From Channallabes apus (Eukaryota > Chordata > Actinopteri > Siluriformes > Clariidae), in the NCBI GenBank assembly GCA_030522415.1, contig CM060118.1, positions 15,938,651-16,002,650 of the forward strand: a stretch of DNA of 64,000 nucleotides, read 5' to 3'. Within the stretch, counting starts at the first letter, position 1. Each line of letters begins with the position of its first letter. This document shows, piece after piece, positions 36,287 to 48,550 of the stretch. The notes under the pieces are model-generated. The model worked only from the letters and a program-made list of their open reading frames with translations. It had not been told where the DNA came from and did not search any database. Made by a program: the position numbers and the translations under genes.

Positions 36287-36672
36287 TTTATCCCTAATTT
36301 AGTTGTGTTCAATTCCTCCCCGTCACTAGGAGACTCCCACATTAAGGCTACTACTACCACTCAGTTGGGAGGGCTGAAGACACATGTCACATGTTTCCTC
36401 CGAATCACGTGCCGCCAGCCGACCGCATCTTTTCAAACTGCTCGCTTACGCACTGTTGGGGACGGTGTAATACACTCGGAGGACAACGCTATCCACCACT
36501 CCCGCTTGTGTGAGCTCAAAGATTGGCTGTAGAGCCTTGATTAATGTGGGAGCACGAAGTACCACTCATCCCTCCCCTCTGAGAGGGGCTGCGAGAGGTT
36601 ACAGCATCACCCAGGAATCGAACTCGCGACCTCCGGATGATGGGGCGAGCACTTTATCACTGTGCCACATTT
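36287..36672 (-). mobile_element. Long tRNA-derived SINE
   Basis: On the minus strand it has a tRNA-like head (start near 36670, B-box-like GAGTTCGATTC near 36620-36632), a long body and an end near 36290. The copy at 52826-53240 shares segments such as GACCGCATCTTTTCAAACTG and GATTGGCTGTAGAGCC. Confidence 0.8.
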
Positions 36673-36779
36673 GGCACTTGACACCATACAGTACATATTT
36701 TCTTGAACTGGCTACTAAAAAAATACTCTTTTTATCAGCATGTCATGCATATACTCATCACATTTATCATTAAAATACT

Positions 36780-37015
36780 GCAATATTTTGTCATTGCCAT
36801 TTTTACTCACATCAGAACCAGAACTCATCTCACTGCACTGTTTTTAACTGTGCCCATTGTCTCGCATATTGTCTTGTGTTCTGTCAATTTTGTCCTTATG
36901 TGTAGTCGTATGTTGTAGAACCGTAAAACCAACGTCCTGGTGTAACGTTGTTTCGTTTCACTGAAATAAATGACTGTATATGGTTGAGATGACAATAAAA
37001 GCCACTTTGACAACA
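36780..37015 (+). mobile_element. Probable 3' end of a non-LTR retrotransposon
   Basis: AACGTTGTTTCGTTTCACTG, then TATATGGTTGAGATGACAAT and AAAAGCC, is a tail type I associate with fish LINE 3' ends. No reverse transcriptase coding remains. Confidence 0.45.
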
Positions 37016-38250
37016 CTGAACAATATGCAGAGTTCTTACAGTACTTCCCATCTGTCACTTCAGTGGGGTTGAACGTTTTGGCACAGAATATGGTGGCTTT
37101 CATAGTTATCATTCCTATGAGGTTACTCCTTACTTCATTTTTCTACTGCTACATGCTTCTTGGAAAAGGGAGAACATTAAGTAATCCAGAAGGATAAATC
37201 AAGCTGGTGGGCCTTATACAGTACATGTCACTGCTTCATTATCAGCTGACTTACAGTAAGTATAGACACACTCTCAGATGACCTCATTAAAGTTGTTGCT
37301 CTATTCACTACAACTTTTGACCCTTGTTGCTCACCAAGCCACATTTCCTGTTTGCTTTAGGTGGGGGCTCAGCATACTGTATATCAGGCAAAACAGTGGG
37401 GTAAAATTTGCAGTTGTCTGATGCAATGGTCTTTGCCCTTCTTAATCATATTTTTGCCTTCTTCTTCTTCCTGTACATCTGTCTAATGATTAGTCTATAG
37501 GTTTAAAGTCTTATTTCAATGGCTGATAAGGAAAGTCATGCTTTTAGTTTTCAGGAATGGAAGAAGGAAGAGTTCTCAATTTCTCAGTTTACTCAGTCTT
37601 GAAGTCTGAGTAGTCAATTTTAATTGAAAATATAAAGTTTCTCAGCATTATTTCAAATTAATATTGACTACCATAATAATTAAAATAAGTAACTAGTTTA
37701 CTAGTGTGAGCTAATGCTGCTACTGATTTTATTTCAGCTTACCTGTTCAGTTTTATTGCCATTCTTTTTAGAATATTGTCTTTGAGTTTTATTTGTTGTT
37801 TGTTATGATGTCCTTTCCTTTGTTTCTTGTATTGTGTTATATTTTATAGTAGTAACTGGTATGCAGAAATTTTATCTCTGCATTAATGAGCCAATGTATT
37901 ATGATGTGGGCTGCTGTGGGCCAGGAAGTCCAGGACCAATTTTTGGTCCCAGTCCGCCCCTGACCCTGTGTACTTTATGGCTGTTGTGTAAGATTACATT
38001 TTAGCATTCTGAGTAATATTAAGAGGCCATCACTAATAACAGCAGTTTTGTCATGATGTCATTAAATTAATAAAGTTCTTTGAATCTTGAATATATACAG
38101 TATATGCACATTAAAATAATGGTTCTAAAATCCGGTCCTAGTTGAACAGTCCTTTTGAAAAACATGATGATATTAAATGGAGTGATGGAAAGGGTCAGCA
38201 CCCATACCTCATACATGGCAGATGCTCTTAGTGGTATTAAATCTGCATAC
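37016..38250. other. Intergenic sequence, nothing recognised
   Basis: AT-rich. A tail-like AATTAATAAAGTTCTTTGAA at 38065-38085 may be a retroposon remnant. No gene was seen. Confidence 0.4.
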
Positions 38251-38254
38251 ATCC

Positions 38255-38490
38255 ATCACAGGACCAACATGCAGACATCTGTGCACAAAGCAAGGCATAC
38301 AAAGACATGATTTGATGAGTTCAGTGTGGATGAACTTGACTGGCCCACACAGAGCCCTGACCTCAACCCCATCAAGCACCTTTGGAAAGAACTGGGACAG
38401 AAATTGCCAGCACAAATTTCCACAGAAACACTTCAAAACCTTGTGGACAGCCTTCCAAGAAGAGAGGAAGATGTTATAAAACAATAGAAC
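38255..38490 (+). mobile_element. Tc1-like transposase fragment (C-terminal part)
   Basis: The sequence reads GTGCACAAAGCAAGGCATAC, then a frame with ELDWPTQSPDLNPIKHLW and a following LVDSLPRR block, typical of the third catalytic segment and C-terminus of a Tc1 transposase. No ends were found. Confidence 0.75.
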
Positions 38491-38912
38491 AATGGAAGTT
38501 GTTATAGAACAAATTAAGCCTTACTGTAGCTTTACTCACAATCCTCACAGGAATGTTTGTGTTACATTTTTTTTTACTCATTTTTTACATGCTGCAGTTC
38601 AGCAGTGGTGAAAATTAGTATGGAATTAGACTGAAGTGGATGAAAACAGAGCACACACATACTGTAACTGGGTCAGTTGAAGCAAAGCTTATTCAAGCAC
38701 AAGCACATTTTCAAACCATTTTATAACTATGAAGCTTCTATGAAAACTATGAAAATGTATTTGTCTGATTTGACAAAGTTATTTTTCAGATTTGGCCATG
38801 AGATCTTACTCTCATGAATTAACTAGCCCATGATGAAATTGTTTTTAAAAGAGTGACATTTTCATTCTATACGATATATAGACTTTACACAGATTCAAAT
38901 TTCCTACAAGGA

Positions 38913-39813
38913 ATTTGAGGTATTTACAGCCAGCTTTATCTCATAAGACAGGATTACGTGCTGAACAGAAATGAACTTGACCCAAGATTTTGTTGACACC
39001 ACCCCACTTCACTGGAAGTTGAACAGGAAGAATTATTATATGGTGGGGAATTTTATTATTATATTGACTGTATGCCCTGAAGGATCTAACTGAATAAATG
39101 TTTTTGAATCTGTGCAGGTCCAGTCATGAATAGAGAACTGCTGTTGCTGTAGGCTACTACTGTAGGTAAGCTACACCATATGGACGAAAATATTTGTCCA
39201 AACCTTTTACTTATTGAATTCAGGTGTTCCATTCAGGCCCCTAATCCCAGTGCAGGGCAATCTTAATGCTTCAGCATAGTAAGACAATTCTATGATTCCA
39301 ACTTTGTTTGAGAAAGGTCCTTTTCTATTCTGACATGATTGTGCCGGGGGGCACAAAGCAAGGACCATAAAGACCAAAGTGACCTTAGCTACCCAGTCAC
39401 GTAGACTGGGTACAGTGGGAGGTTGCATAGAGATTTGTGTCTACTTACGAGGAAAATCAAACAATCTAATAATTTGGTTTGAGGTTTTTTTTTCATGATT
39501 TACGATCGCTCCATGATCTGCCTGTCATTCTTTCCCAAGCTGTCACTTTCCTCCTTGTGTTCATGTTTTCCTTGCTTGTCATGTTTTTCCCACACCCCTA
39601 TTTCCACTCAAGCTACACACCTCACACTGTTTGCTCCAGCACTTAAGCATGCGCCCTGTTTCAGTGACTGATTTTTGTGTGCCTTTTCACCCAGTTCTAT
39701 TGTGTTCTTGTTTCATGTTTTTCACATTTCCAAGTTAGCTTTCTTCTCTTGTTTTCTTGCTTTCGTCCCTCAATTCGAATTGGTCGCCTCGCTCTTTGAT
39801 TTCTCAATTAGAG
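38913..39813 (+). repeat. Tandem duplication, unit 1
   Basis: About 900 bases repeated directly next door at 39814-40730. The unit contains a short Tc1-like remnant (about 39225-39385, with GCACAAAGCAAGGACCATAA) and, from about 39493, the first ~320 bases of the LTR seen in full at 40403. The two units differ by scattered substitutions and indels, so the duplication is not recent. Confidence 0.85.
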
Positions 39814-40730
39814 ATGTTTACAGCCAGCTTTATCTTATGAGACAGGATTACAAGCTGAACAGAAATGAACTTGCACCAAGATTTTGGTGACACCACCCCA
39901 CTTCACTGGAAGTTGAACAGCAAAAATTATTATATGGTGGGGAATTTTATTATTTTATTATTATTTTGTATGCCCTGAAGGATCTAATTAAGTGAAGGTT
40001 TTTGGATCAGTGCAGGTCCTGCATGAACATGAGAACTGCGATGAGAACTGCTGTTGCTGTAGATTACCTAGGTAAGCTACATAATATGAACAGATTATTT
40101 GTCCAAACCTGTTACTTATTGAATTCAGTTGTTTCAATTAGGCCTTTTATCCCCAGTGAAGGGCAATCTTAATGCTTTAGTATACTATGCTTCCAACTGG
40201 CAACAGTTTGGGGAAGGCCCTTTTCTATTCTAACATGACTGTGCCCAAGTGCACAAAGCAAGGACCATAACGACCAATGTGACCTTAGGTACCCAGTCAT
40301 GTAGAGGTTTTACAATGCGAGGTTAAATAGAAATTTGTGTCTATTTACATTACTTTTCCAAATACACAAATCAAACAATCAAATAATTTGGTTTGAGGGT
40401 TTTGTCATGCTTCACGATTGCTCCACGACCTGCCTGTCATTCTTTACCCACACTGTCTCTTTGCGTTCATCTTTGTGTACATTATCGTTCCACCACCTGC
40501 CTGTCATGTGCTTTTCCTACACCCCTGTTTCCACCCAATCTACACACTGGTCTTGCATCACACACTGTTTACTCCAGCACATACTGTAAGCATGCGCGCT
40601 GCTTCAGTGCTGGATAATTGTGTGCCTTCTCGTCCAATTCAATCGCTTTCTTGTTTCATGTTTTTCACATTTGGAAGTTTGCTTTGTTCTCTTGTTTTTC
40701 TCACTCTTTGATTTTTTTGTTTTTTATATC
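39814..40730 (+). repeat. Tandem duplication, unit 2
   Basis: The second copy of 38913-39813, starting TTTACAGCCAGCTTTATCTT. Its LTR part continues into the complete LTR and internal region of the decayed chromovirus, so unit 2 holds the original element and unit 1 a truncated copy of its promoter side. Confidence 0.82.
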
Positions 40731-42448
40731 GCACTTTTCTCTTAACTATGACTTTTGTTGTACAATTTGGCTCGGCCACTTTGCTAACTAATTTCCCAGT
40801 TTTGATCCTCGCTTCTGCTTTTTTGACCAAGCTCACTTACCTGCGCTTGGTTTCTTCTTGCTCAGAGAGGCCTCGTGACAGTATAATCGGGCAATCAAAA
40901 TTATTCCAGCAGAGTTTGACCGCATGAGATCGGCACTGAAGAGCCACTGCGCTCTTCTCGGAGCACACAAGCAGGAGCTGTTTTGCACTAAACCTTCCCT
41001 CGCTGATGGCTCTCACAGCTTCAACTCTCTCTTGTTCAAGGCGGAAACCTCAACATGCAACAAGAACCAACCGTACCTGTTCCTCAACAAGAACCATAGC
41101 TCGTATTCCTTGTCCACAAACAGCAGACCCACCTGGTGCAGGCACTAATCAACTCAGGCTCTGACTGTAACCTTATCAATGGTGCTTTAGCCAAGAATCT
41201 GGGAATTCCCTCACTGCCCTTGGAGACCCATCTCAAAGTGCAAGCTATTGACGGTAGGCTGCTTCCATCAATCACCCACAGAACCTCTGTAAATTATGCA
41301 AATCCTTCACCGTAACCTCCGCCCCCCCCCCCCCAAACCGAACTTACAACTTCACCATAGATCTGCTCCTAGGCACCACTCCTCCTTAAGGCCGCCTTTA
41401 TTATTTGTCACCCAAAGATACGTAAAGCGATGGTGTGGGGATCATTCATCTTTCCTCCTCCCCTGCGGGGGCCTGGTTACTCTTTGTGGGCAAAAACGAT
41501 GGTTCCCTTTATCCCTGCATTGATTATAGTGTCTTAAATGAGATCACAGTTAAGAACCAGTACCCCCTTCCGCTGATGACTACCACATTTTAACTCCAAG
41601 GAGCCAGACTGTGCACCAAGTATCTACATAACGCATACCACCTCATCCGCATTCAAGAGGGTGACGAGTGGAAGACTGCCTTCATCACCCCATCGGAACA
41701 TTATGAGTACCTGGTGGTCCCATCTGGTCTGACTAATTCCCCGGCAGTGTTTCATGCCCTCATTAATGACATAGTGTGAGACTATCTTAACACTTCAGTT
41801 TTTGTCTACTTGGATGACATTTTGATCTGAAGGTGCAGTAAAATCATGTTTGGCAGGTGCTGATGAGACTTCTGAAGAATAACATGTTTGTCAAAGCAGA
41901 GAAATGTAAATTTCACACTAAGTCTACCACGTTTCTTGGGTTCATCATTGATCTTTCAGGCATCGAGATGGAGCCTACCAAACTCCAAGCAGTTGCATTG
42001 GCACACTCCCACCTCACAGCAGGAACTTGGGATCTGCAAACTTCATCGCTATCGTCACTTCATCTGGGGCTACAGCTCCATTGCTGCCCCCTTAACAGCC
42101 CTGACCCCTCCCGAAACCTGTTTTTTTTTTAACCAGGAATCCGAGAAAGCCTTCACGGGAACTCAAGAAACGGTTCCCGTCTGTCCCTATTCTCACCATC
42201 CCAGACCTCATCATAAGAGAACTGGAGGTAGGTGGTAGAACCTTGAATACCTAGCGCCAAGAGGCTCAACTCCCGTCAAGTTCAGTGGTCACTCTTCTTC
42301 GCCAGATTTAATTTTACTCTCTCTTGTTGTCTGGGGCCAAAGAACTCCAAGCAGGCCCTGTCTCATGAACCCTAATCACCTCTTTGTTGCTGTCACTCAG
42401 GTCCTGAAATTAGCGCACAGATCCAATCTTTCTTGCCACACTGGCTCT
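40403..42448 (+). mobile_element. Decayed chromovirus-type retrotransposon, left part
   Basis: The LTR is 40403-40881 (TGTCATGCTT to CTCGTGACAG). It is followed by decayed Gag (around 40924), protease (SGSD-like near 41150), reverse transcriptase (YLDD near 41805, then VKAEKC-type and IEMEPTK-type blocks) and RNase H remnants, ending within the integrase zinc region at 42448. Many stops, frameshifts and deletions are present. Layout and motifs match the elements at 31350 and 42449. The element resumes at 47875. Confidence 0.88.
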
Positions 42449-43041
42449 CTGTCACGGGCGCAGGCAGAACGATATGAATCCAAGTGCGGATACTGACTAT
42501 ATAGAGATGTGGGGGCGTGGTCGGGGGCGTGGGGGCAAGGGTCGAATGCCATGAGTCCGTCAGCGAAGCGTCCAAAGCAAAAACACGAGACGAGAGCCGT
42601 AGTCAAAAGGGGAAGCGTAAGGTCAAAACCGGGAAGACAATCAGCGAGGCAAAAATGAAACCAAAAGGACGAGAGACGGAGCCATAAATCAAAAGGGAAG
42701 AGCGTGGGTCGGAATCGGGAGATCAGAAGGGCAGGCAAACAATCCAAATCGGCAAGCAGAAAATCAAAAACAAGAAAAAACAAAGCGAGGTCGTAACATG
42801 AAAGCAGAGAAAAGAAAACGCGAGAGAATCGAGGTATAACACACACAATAATCCAGCGATCTGAGCAGCGCGCCGCGCATGCTTAAATCGCTGGAGTAAT
42901 CAGTCAGGGAATGAGAAACAGGTGAGCAGACGGGGCGGAAACGGGGGCGTGAGAGTGCACGTGACGGCTAGACAAAAACATGCGCGCGTGGGGGAGTGAC
43001 AGCGTGGGAAAAAGATGGCCGACAGACCGTGACTCGTGACA
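42449..43041 (-). repeat. 3' LTR of the nested chromovirus
   Basis: On the minus strand it runs from TGTCACGAGTCACGGTC to CGCCCGTGACAG. Compared with the 5' LTR it shows roughly eight substitutions and a few indels. Confidence 0.92.
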
Positions 43042-43058
43042 GTACCCCCCCCCCCCTT
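43042..43058 (-). promoter_or_regulatory. Polypurine tract
   Basis: On the minus strand AAGGGGGGGGGGGGG and TACTG lead directly into the 3' LTR. This is the expected plus-strand primer position. Confidence 0.7.
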
Positions 43059-46000
43059 ACGAACGCCTCTGGGCGTTAGGGCGGGGAGCCTCAGGGAAAC
43101 GTCTCTGAAAGTCTGAGATTAGCTTGGGGTCTAGGATGAACTTGGCGGGGATCCAGCTTCTCTCCTCAGGGCCATAGCCCTCCCAGTCCACCAGGTACTG
43201 AATGCCTCTACCTCGGCGGCGAGCTTTCAGGAGGCGGCGGACGGTGTAGGCTTCACCGCCGTCAATGATACGGGGAGGAGGCAGAGGGTGGGTGGGGGAC
43301 TTAATGGGCATGAGATGAGGCGACGTAGCTGGGACACGTGGAATGTGGGATTTATTCGTCGCATCGTAGAGGGAAGCAAAAGTCTGACCGCGCAGGGGTT
43401 GACAATCCTGGTTATGGTGAAGGGGCCGATGTAACGGGGTGAGAGTTTGCGGGACAGGGTCTTAAGAGGGAGGTCTCTGGTGGAGAGCATGACTCTCTGC
43501 CCTATCCTGTACTTGGGGGCCTGAGAGCGTCTACGGTCTGCTTGCTCCTTGTAAATTCTGCCCTGTCGTAGCAGCGTCCTTCTGGCTTGGGTCCAGGTCC
43601 TCCTACAGCGGCGAATGAAGGCTTGGGCAGAGGGGACGCTGACCTCCTCTTCCTGAGAGGGGAACAAGGGTGGTTGGTAGCCCAGGCAGCACTGGAAGGG
43701 GGACAGCCCAGTGGACGAAGAGACTAGGGATTTGTGGGCGTATTCGACCCAGGGCAGGAATCTGCTCCACGAGGTGACATCCCGGTAGGTCATGCACCTC
43801 AGGGCGACCTCGAGGGCTTGATTCTTCCTCTCCGTCTGCCCATTGGATTGAGGGTGGAAACCTGATGACAGGCTTGGAGTGGCTCCAATGAGCTTACAAA
43901 ATGCCTTCCAGAACTGAGAGGTGAACTGTGGGCCCCGATCAGACACAATGTCCTTGGGCAGGCCGTGGAGCTTAAATACGTGATTGATCATGAGCTCTGC
44001 AGTCTCCTTGGCGGACGGAAGTTTTGGTAGGGGGATAAAGTGAGCAGCTTTAGAGAACCGATCAACCACGGTCATGATGCAGGTGTGGCCGGTGGAGGGG
44101 GGTAGACCGGTGACGAAGTCCAGGGCGATGTTGGACCAGGGGCGATGAGGGATGGGCAGGGGTCTGAGGGGGCCAGCTGGGGCCGTGTTGACATGTTTGG
44201 ATCTTATGCATACATTGCATGCTGCAACAAAGCGGGAGACGTCCTCCTTGAGGGTGGACCACCAAAACCGCTGCTGGGCTAGTGCCAGAGTTCTGGCGGT
44301 GCCTGGGTGGCAAGCGAGCTTGGAACTGTGGGCCCACTCCAGGACCTGAGAGCGCAGAGCAAGGGGAACGAAGAGACGGTTAGGAGGCACATTGCTTGGG
44401 CTTGGTCCATGGGATAGGGCTTCCTTGACGCTGGTTTCGATATCGAGCTCGGCCACGGCGAGGAGGCAGGGGGGTGGCAAAATAGTCTCACATGGGGCAG
44501 GATCTTGGGTGGTCGAAAATATTCTTGAAAGCGCATCCGGCTTGGTGTTCTTAGACCCTGGTCGGTAGGAGAGGGTAAAGTTGAACCTGGCAAAGAACAG
44601 GGACCACCGGGCCTGACAAGAGTTGAGCCTCTTGGCGCTCCGTAGATACTCGAGGTTCTTGTGATCGGTCCATACCAGGAATGGGACCTCCGTTCCCTCC
44701 AGCCAGTGTCTCCATTCCTCCAGTGCTAACTTCATGGCTAAGAGTTCACGATCTCCGATGCCGTAATTGCTCTCAGCAGGGGTTAGGCGGTGGGAGAAGA
44801 AGGAGCAGGGGTGCAGCTTATTATCTCTGTTGGATCTTTGTGAGAGGATGCCTCCTACTCCGGTGCTGGAGGCGTCGACTTCTACGATGAACTGCCGTGA
44901 CGTATCTGGGATGGTGAGGATAGGGGCGGAGGTGAACCGTTTCTTCAGCTCGCTGAAGGCTTTTTCGGATTCCAAGTTCCAGCAGGATTGGGTTTTGGTA
45001 GAGGTCAGAGCTGTTAGAGGGGCGGCGATGGAGCTGTAGCCTCGGATAAACTGACGATAAAAGTTAGCAAAGCCTAAGAACCTCTGGAGTTCATGTCGAG
45101 AAGTAGGGGTGGGCCACCTAGTGACCGCTTCGAGTTTAGCAGGTTCCATCTCGATGCCCTTGGGGCTGATGGTGAATCCGAGGAACGTGGTAGCTGTGGT
45201 GTGGAACTCGCACTTCTCAGCCTTGATGAACAAGTTGTTCTCCAGGAGTCTCTGCAGCACCTGCCTGACATGATGTTGGTGTTCTTCTGGGTTGTGAGAA
45301 AAGATCAGTATATCGTCGAGATAGACGAATACGAATGAGTTAAGGAAATCCCTGAGGACGTCATTGATTAAGGCTTGAAACACTCCGGGGGCATTAGTAA
45401 GTCCAAAGGGAACCACCAGATACTCATAATGTCCAGTTGGCGTATTAAAAGCTGTTTCCCACTCATCCCCTTCCCGAATGCGAACAAGGTGATAGGCGTT
45501 GAGCAGATCTAGCTTAGTGAAGGTGCTGGCCCCCTGAAGGAGTTTGAAGGCAGTAGACATTAGAGGAAGGGGGTATCGGTTCTTAATGGTGATGTTGTTA
45601 AGGCCCCTATAATCAATGCACGGACGAAGGGAACCATCTTTCTTGCCTACGAAGAAGAATCCCGCCCCTGCCGGAGAGGAAGAGGGGCGGATGATTCCTG
45701 CGGCCAGAGATTCCGTGATGTACTGGTCCATGGCTTGGCGTTCTTTGGGCGACAGTGAGTAAAGACGGCCCTTGGGGGGGGAGGTGCCTGGGAGGAGGTC
45801 AATGGCGCAGTCGTATGGTCGGTGGGGGGAAGAGAGACTGCACGTGATTTACTGAACACAGTCCTGAGGTCATGGTATTCTGGGGGAACACGGGTGAGGT
45901 CCGATGGCTCCTTTGTAGGGACTGGGTCGAGGCAGGGCATAGTGGCGGCGCGTAAACATGACGTGGAGCATGATGGACTCCAGGCTACGATCGAGTGCCT

Positions 46001-47263
46001 GACCCAATCAATGTGCGGATTGTGTTGGGTTAACCAGGGGAGGCCTAGGACGACCGTGGCATGTGACCCCTCCATGATGAACAGCGACGTTTGTTCTGAG
46101 TGATTGCCGGACACCTTTAGGCCAATGAGAGGGGTTCTGTGGGTGATAGATGGGAGTGGACTCCCGTCGAGGGCCTGGACTTTGAGGTGGTTCTCCAAGG
46201 GCAGCGCAGGAATACCCAGGGTCTCGGCTGAAGCCGCATTCAGCAGGTTACGATCCGAACCCGAGTCGACCAGTGCCTGCACTAGGTGGGTCTGTCGCTC
46301 ATGGATGAGGAAGATGGGAAGCAGATGACGTTGGTCTGGGAGCCTTCTTGGAGTCTCGCCCTCTAGTGCTCCCAGCTGAACTAGAGGGCACCCCCTTTTA
46401 CTGGACAGTTATTCAGCAGGTGTCCTGATTTCCCACAGTAGAAGCAGGCCCCCTCCACCCGCCGGCGGTGACGCTCCTCTGGGGTGATGCGGGTTCTGCC
46501 CAGTTGCATGGGTTCCTCCTGGGGTTCAACTCGTGGAGGTGGGGGTCGCGGTAGTGCCCTGGGAGGAGAAAATCGGGCTGACCTACGAAGACGGAGACGG
46601 GCATCTACTCGACCAGCCAGGTCCACAAGCTCTTGGAGCGACGAGGGAAGCTCTTGGCGAGATTAGCTCATCTTGGAGCTTCTCTGTCAGACCCTCCAAA
46701 AAGACGTCGCATAACGCTCGGTTATTCCAACCACTGGGGAGGGCCAGGGTCTGGAACTCAATGGCATATTCATAGGCCGAGCGCGAGCCCTGGCAAAGAT
46801 TCAGCAGTTTTCGGCCCGCCTCCCTGCCATGGCATGAGCGGTCAAACACCCTCTTCATCTCTCTGGCGAAGTCTCCGTAATTGGAACAGCAGGGGTCGTG
46901 TGCATCCCAAAGCGCGGTGCTCCATTCACGGGCGCGTCCTGACAGGAGTGTGATGACATAAGCCACCTTAGATCATTCGGTGGAAAAGGTGGAGGCTTGG
47001 AGCTCGAAGATCAGGGAACACTGAGATAAGAAGGAGCGACAGGTGCCTGGATCTCCCTCGTAGGTGGGAGGAGCGGGGAGGCGTGGTTCCTGTGGCGCAT
47101 GTGAGCTTGCTCCTTGCGGTAGGGAGAGTTGGAGTCTCTGAAGCTGAGACGTGACGTCGGCGAGAGACTGCTTGATGCTGAGCAGTTCCTGTTGGTGAGT
47201 CCCGAGTAGGGCACCTTGACTCTCCAATGCCGCTCTCATATGGTCAGAAGCCGCTGGATCCAT
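43057..47263 (-). pseudogene. Gag-Pol pseudogene with C-terminal chromodomain
   Basis: Start ATG at 47263. Gag is open to 46973, where TGA replaces an Arg codon. Gag continues to about 46640, then a shift leads to the piece holding the zinc knuckle [14 protein letters not shown] (46626-46381). Another shift near the G run at 46390 precedes protease (DSGSDRN, near 46270). A shift near 45815 precedes the long piece from about 45800 to 43227 with RT (YLDD), RNase H and integrase. A last shift near 43300 precedes the chromodomain (43275-43060), whose aromatic and acidic core [12 protein letters not shown] is clear. The chromodomain is what makes this a chromovirus; such domains are thought to direct integration by binding histone tails. 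Confidence 0.9.
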
Positions 47264-47268
47264 AGCTG

Positions 47269-47279
47269 GCTGGATTATT
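47269..47279 (-). promoter_or_regulatory. Primer-binding site of the nested chromovirus
   Basis: On the minus strand AATAATCCAGC follows the LTR directly. It is the exact complement of the minus-strand GCTGGATTATT at 47690-47680 in the LTR, about 28 bases after a TATA-like TTTAAG (47721-47716). Same design as at 31987. Confidence 0.7.
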
Positions 47280-47874
47280 CTGTCACGGGCGCAGGCAGAA
47301 CGATATGAATCCAAGTGCGGATACTGACTATATAGAGATGTGGGGGCGTGGTCGGGGGCGTGAGCAAGGGTCGAATGCCGTGAGTCCGTCAGCGAAGCGT
47401 CCAAAGCAAAAACACGAGACGAGAGCCGTAGTCAAAAGGGGAAGCGTAAGGTCAAAACAATCAGACAAGACAATCAGCGAGGCAAAAATGAAACCAAAAG
47501 GACGAGAGACGGAGCCGTAAATCAAAAGGGAAGAGCGTGGGTCGGAATCGGGAGATCAAAAGGGCAGGCGAACAATCCAAATCGGCAAGCAGAAAATCAA
47601 AAACGAGAAAAAACAAAGCGAGGTCGTAACATGAAAGCAGAGAAAAGAAAACGCGAGAGAATCGAGGTATAACACACACAATAATCCAGCGATCTGAGCA
47701 GCGCGCCGCGCATGCTTAAATCGCTGGAGTAATCAGTCAGGGAATGAGAAACAGGTGAGCAGACGGGGCGGAAACGGGGGCGTGAGAGTGCACGTGATGG
47801 CTAGACAAAAACATGAGCGCGTGGGGGAGTGACAGCGTGGGAAAAAGACGGCCGACAGACCGTGACTCGTGACA
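47280..47874 (-). repeat. 5' LTR of the nested chromovirus
   Basis: It carries the TATA-like box and start-site motif on the minus strand and is followed by the primer-binding site at 47279. Confidence 0.92.
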
Positions 47875-48550
47875 CTCTGCTTGAACCCTGTCCCAAGTCC
47901 AGCAACATTTTTGGTGGCTCATGAAGGAAACAGGATTTTCTAGCATTGTGGAAGCATGTGACATTTGCTTACAATATACATACCCTAACACTGCCATAGC
48001 AGACATCCTCAGATGATTGGCAATCCCATACCGCCCATGGTCCAATATTGCTCTGGACTTCTTCATAGGACTACCCACTTCCCTAATCCAAAGAAACCGC
48101 GGAACTCCTGTGATCCTCCACATCTTCAAGCTCCATGGCCTCACCAAGGACATTGTCTCTGACCATGATCTGCAGTTCATCTCGCAGTTCATTAGAGCCA
48201 CCCCCAGTCTGTCTTTCAGGTTCCATGTCAGTCCAACGGTCATAGAGAGCAAGAATAGTCCCTCGAGCTTGCCCTGAGATGCATGGCCTCCCAGGATGTC
48301 CTGGAAGTTCCTGCCCTAGAGGGAGTACGCCCATAACTCCCAAGTCTTATCATCTACCCATCTGTCTTAAGCATACGCTGCATGCTGCTTCAGTGACGGA
48401 TTATTGTGTGCCTTCTCGCCCAATTCTCTCGAGTTCTTGTATCATGTTTTTCATTCATCATTGACAAGCTTGCTTTGTTCTCTCATTTTCCTGTTTTCAC
48501 CTCTCGATTTGGATTTGATGCCTCGCTCTTTGATTTCTAGTTTTTTTTTT
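47875..48550 (+). mobile_element. Decayed chromovirus-type retrotransposon, right part
   Basis: Continues the element interrupted at 42448. Integrase remnants (zinc-region Cys block near 47950, LDFFIGLP-type near 48055, DIVSDHDLQF-type near 48150, NGxTE region lost) run to about 48340. Then comes an LTR fragment from about 48366 containing GGATTATTGTGTGCCTTCTC, ending near a T run at 48540. Confidence 0.82.

Larger units (their letters stand above)
42449..47874 (-). mobile_element. Ty3/gypsy chromovirus-type LTR retrotransposon, full length, inverted, nested
   Basis: Two LTRs (42449-43041 and 47280-47874) about 98% alike enclose gag-pol on the minus strand. CTCT at 42445-42448 and 47875-47878 is the 4-base target duplication. 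The element is inserted in the integrase region of the decayed relative. Both LTRs, the primer site and a G-rich polypurine tract next to the 3' LTR are present. The coding region has one nonsense change and at least four frameshifts, so this copy cannot make its own proteins. Confidence 0.95.

Noticed and set aside
40899..40911. AATTATTCCAGCA in the decayed chromovirus looked like a co-varying primer site for its LTR start TGCTGGATAATT
   Set aside because: Aligned with the young element it falls on the first gag codons (the Pro-Ala codons). The true primer position is TATAATCGGGC right after the LTR, which is degenerate, so the downstream match is coincidental.
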